A stretch of DNA of 64,000 nucleotides from Diospyros lotus (Eukaryota; Streptophyta; Magnoliopsida; Ericales; Ebenaceae). Position 1 is the stretch's first letter. The number at the start of each line of letters is the position of its first letter. Below the pieces are notes generated by a model, which made no database searches, had not been told where the DNA came from, and saw only the letters and a list, made by a program, of their open reading frames with translations. A program made the translations under genes and the position numbers. The stretch is from positions 33,079,310 through 33,143,309 of the forward strand of contig NC_068352.1 in assembly GCF_014633365.1 (NCBI RefSeq). The letters run 5' to 3'. Of this stretch, positions 62,641 to 64,000 are shown piece after piece.

Positions 62641-64000
62641 CAGTTTCTAGGATTTAGGGGGACCTATCTAGGCCTTGTCTCATGGTGGAGCTAGGTGAGG
62701 TGAACCTAGTAAAGATGATGTGTTCCTAAGGAATTCCCAAGCGTACATGAGCTTGCTGGAATTTAGGAAGCTTGCTGGAAATTGCTTCTGGTGTGAAGGG
62801 TTAGGTGTGTGGAGTTGTGTAATAGGTACACCTAGGTCTCCTAAAGCTAGGGTTCTTACCTATGAGGGAAAAACTCTACTAATAGGACATGGAATTAGTT
62901 GATTCCAAGGCCAAGGGATGGAATTTGGAATGCTGGCCAGCAAGGAGAATCCTTTGGCAATGTCCAAAACTAATCTATGAACCAGAGTATAGCAATAGGG
63001 AAATCTGGAAAATGTTTTGATCAGATTCATTATGTAAGCTTGGGCTGAATTGTGAGAGGGAGGAAGCTAGTGTTTAAGATAGCTTTGGCTCTTGCAGTGA
63101 GGGTCCTTGTGATCAGTGAGGGGAAAAGGGTGTGTGCAAGGGCTGTCTTGTATGGTGAAGCCCTTGGTTGATCAAAATCTGGATTAAGCAATGAAAGGAA
63201 AGGAAGTCATCTTGTAGGTAATGAGCAAGGGAATAGAAGGTTTAGAGTGCTGCCTAGGATGGGTAGTGATAGGTCTTAAGTTAGTTTCCAGTGAGGTATG
63301 GAAATTTGGGTTTATAAGATGCTTAGGCTCTGTTTTGAGTGCTAAGGAATAGGCTGGATAATAGAACCTCTTGTATAAGAAAAGGTGATGCACTCATGTC
63401 CAAATGAATGGCATGAAGCCATGTAAATTTGGGGAGAATCTTGGACTTAAATGGTATATCCCTTAGGTTAAAGGGGTGGAGTGCTGTTGTAGTGTCTATT
63501 TGTAAATTAAGTGCGTGCTGGAAAATGGGAAAAGTCTAGGGAAATGGCTAGACATGGCCATTGGTTATAGCAGCACATGAAGGCTTAATTTGGGTCAAAT
63601 AGGTGCCTCTAATCAGCTAGTATCCATGGAAAATTAAGAGAGAAATTGGTCTTATAAGAGTAGCCTAAGGAATTAGAGGTTAGAGGGAAAGGTAAGCAAT
63701 GTTTATTGCTTAGAAGGTCTCTCTATGAGTTAAGTAATTCCTAAGCCAAAATATTATAAGAATTGGAGTCTCTTATGATGGTCCAAGGGGTAAAAATTGA
63801 GTGCATAGGAGTAGCTGTGTAAATTTCAATGGTATGCCTAGGAAGAGTAAGGCAGCTTCATTGATAGTTATCCAATGGGAATCTCAAGGTGTAGCTGAGG
63901 TGGTAATTCAGTGTTTGAGATTGTTGGAAGGAGGAGAAGCTGGAAAGGTAAGGCATAGAGGTTGGAATAGAAATGGACAGCTTATGGAAGCCTAGGATTA
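62641..64000 (+). mobile_element. Decayed copia interior, unassigned
   Basis: There is no ORF above 70 residues and no integrase or RT motif that I can read. The sequence has many stops and purine-rich wording on plus. It probably continues the copia element or is a deletion derivative. The 3' LTR is not in the window. Confidence 0.35.

Overview
The window is nuclear DNA of a flowering plant. The protein genes have many introns with GT-AG borders, an AT-rich background, plant-specific families (MORF, TBL, UBA2, IPT9) and plant LTR retrotransposons. A dicot or other broad-leaved angiosperm fits best; I cannot name the species. I see no operons, bacterial signals or CRISPR arrays.

Layout. 1-4959 is a scrambled Ty3/gypsy chromovirus: two inverted gag copies, an inverted pol fragment, a chromodomain end, a polypurine tract and two LTR copies in inverted orientation. 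5968-7208 holds the last three exons of a DJ-1/PARK7-like gene whose 5' part is not in the window. 8526-10939 is MORF8 (organellar RNA editing factor). 12284-16276 (minus) is a NUMOD3-motif gene that shares a divergent promoter region with UBA2C (16696-17982, plus). 18000-27600 is a long gene-poor stretch with LINE and copia remnants. 27709-29949 (minus) is a TBL32/33-type xylan O-acetyltransferase, divergent from IPT9 (30932-41913, plus; ten exons), whose introns hold a SINE candidate, a solo LTR with a target duplication and a LINE tail. 45345-50910 is mitochondrial malate dehydrogenase (seven exons) with two MITE-like elements in its introns. 51180-52030 is dense in GGGCC/GGCCC words. 52705-52833 (minus) looks like the orphan last exon of an unrecognised gene. 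54625-59908 is a full-length but inactivated Ty3/gypsy element with both LTRs. 60016-61057 is the 3' end of a second, minus-strand gypsy element, broken by a Ty1/copia element (LTR from 61058, gag intact, pol decayed) that runs off the window.

The host genes are housekeeping functions of different compartments: organelle RNA editing (MORF8), mitochondrial TCA/malate shuttle (mMDH), tRNA and cytokinin-related prenylation (IPT9), cell-wall xylan acetylation (TBL), nuclear mRNA binding (UBA2C) and redox/glyoxalase-type DJ-1. They are not a pathway cluster. I did not find a convincing new biological system. The most useful leads are the truncated DJ-1 locus, the Cys-rich orphan exon, the GGGCC-word block, the overlapping upstream ORF of IPT9 and the inverted retrotransposon structure at the left edge.
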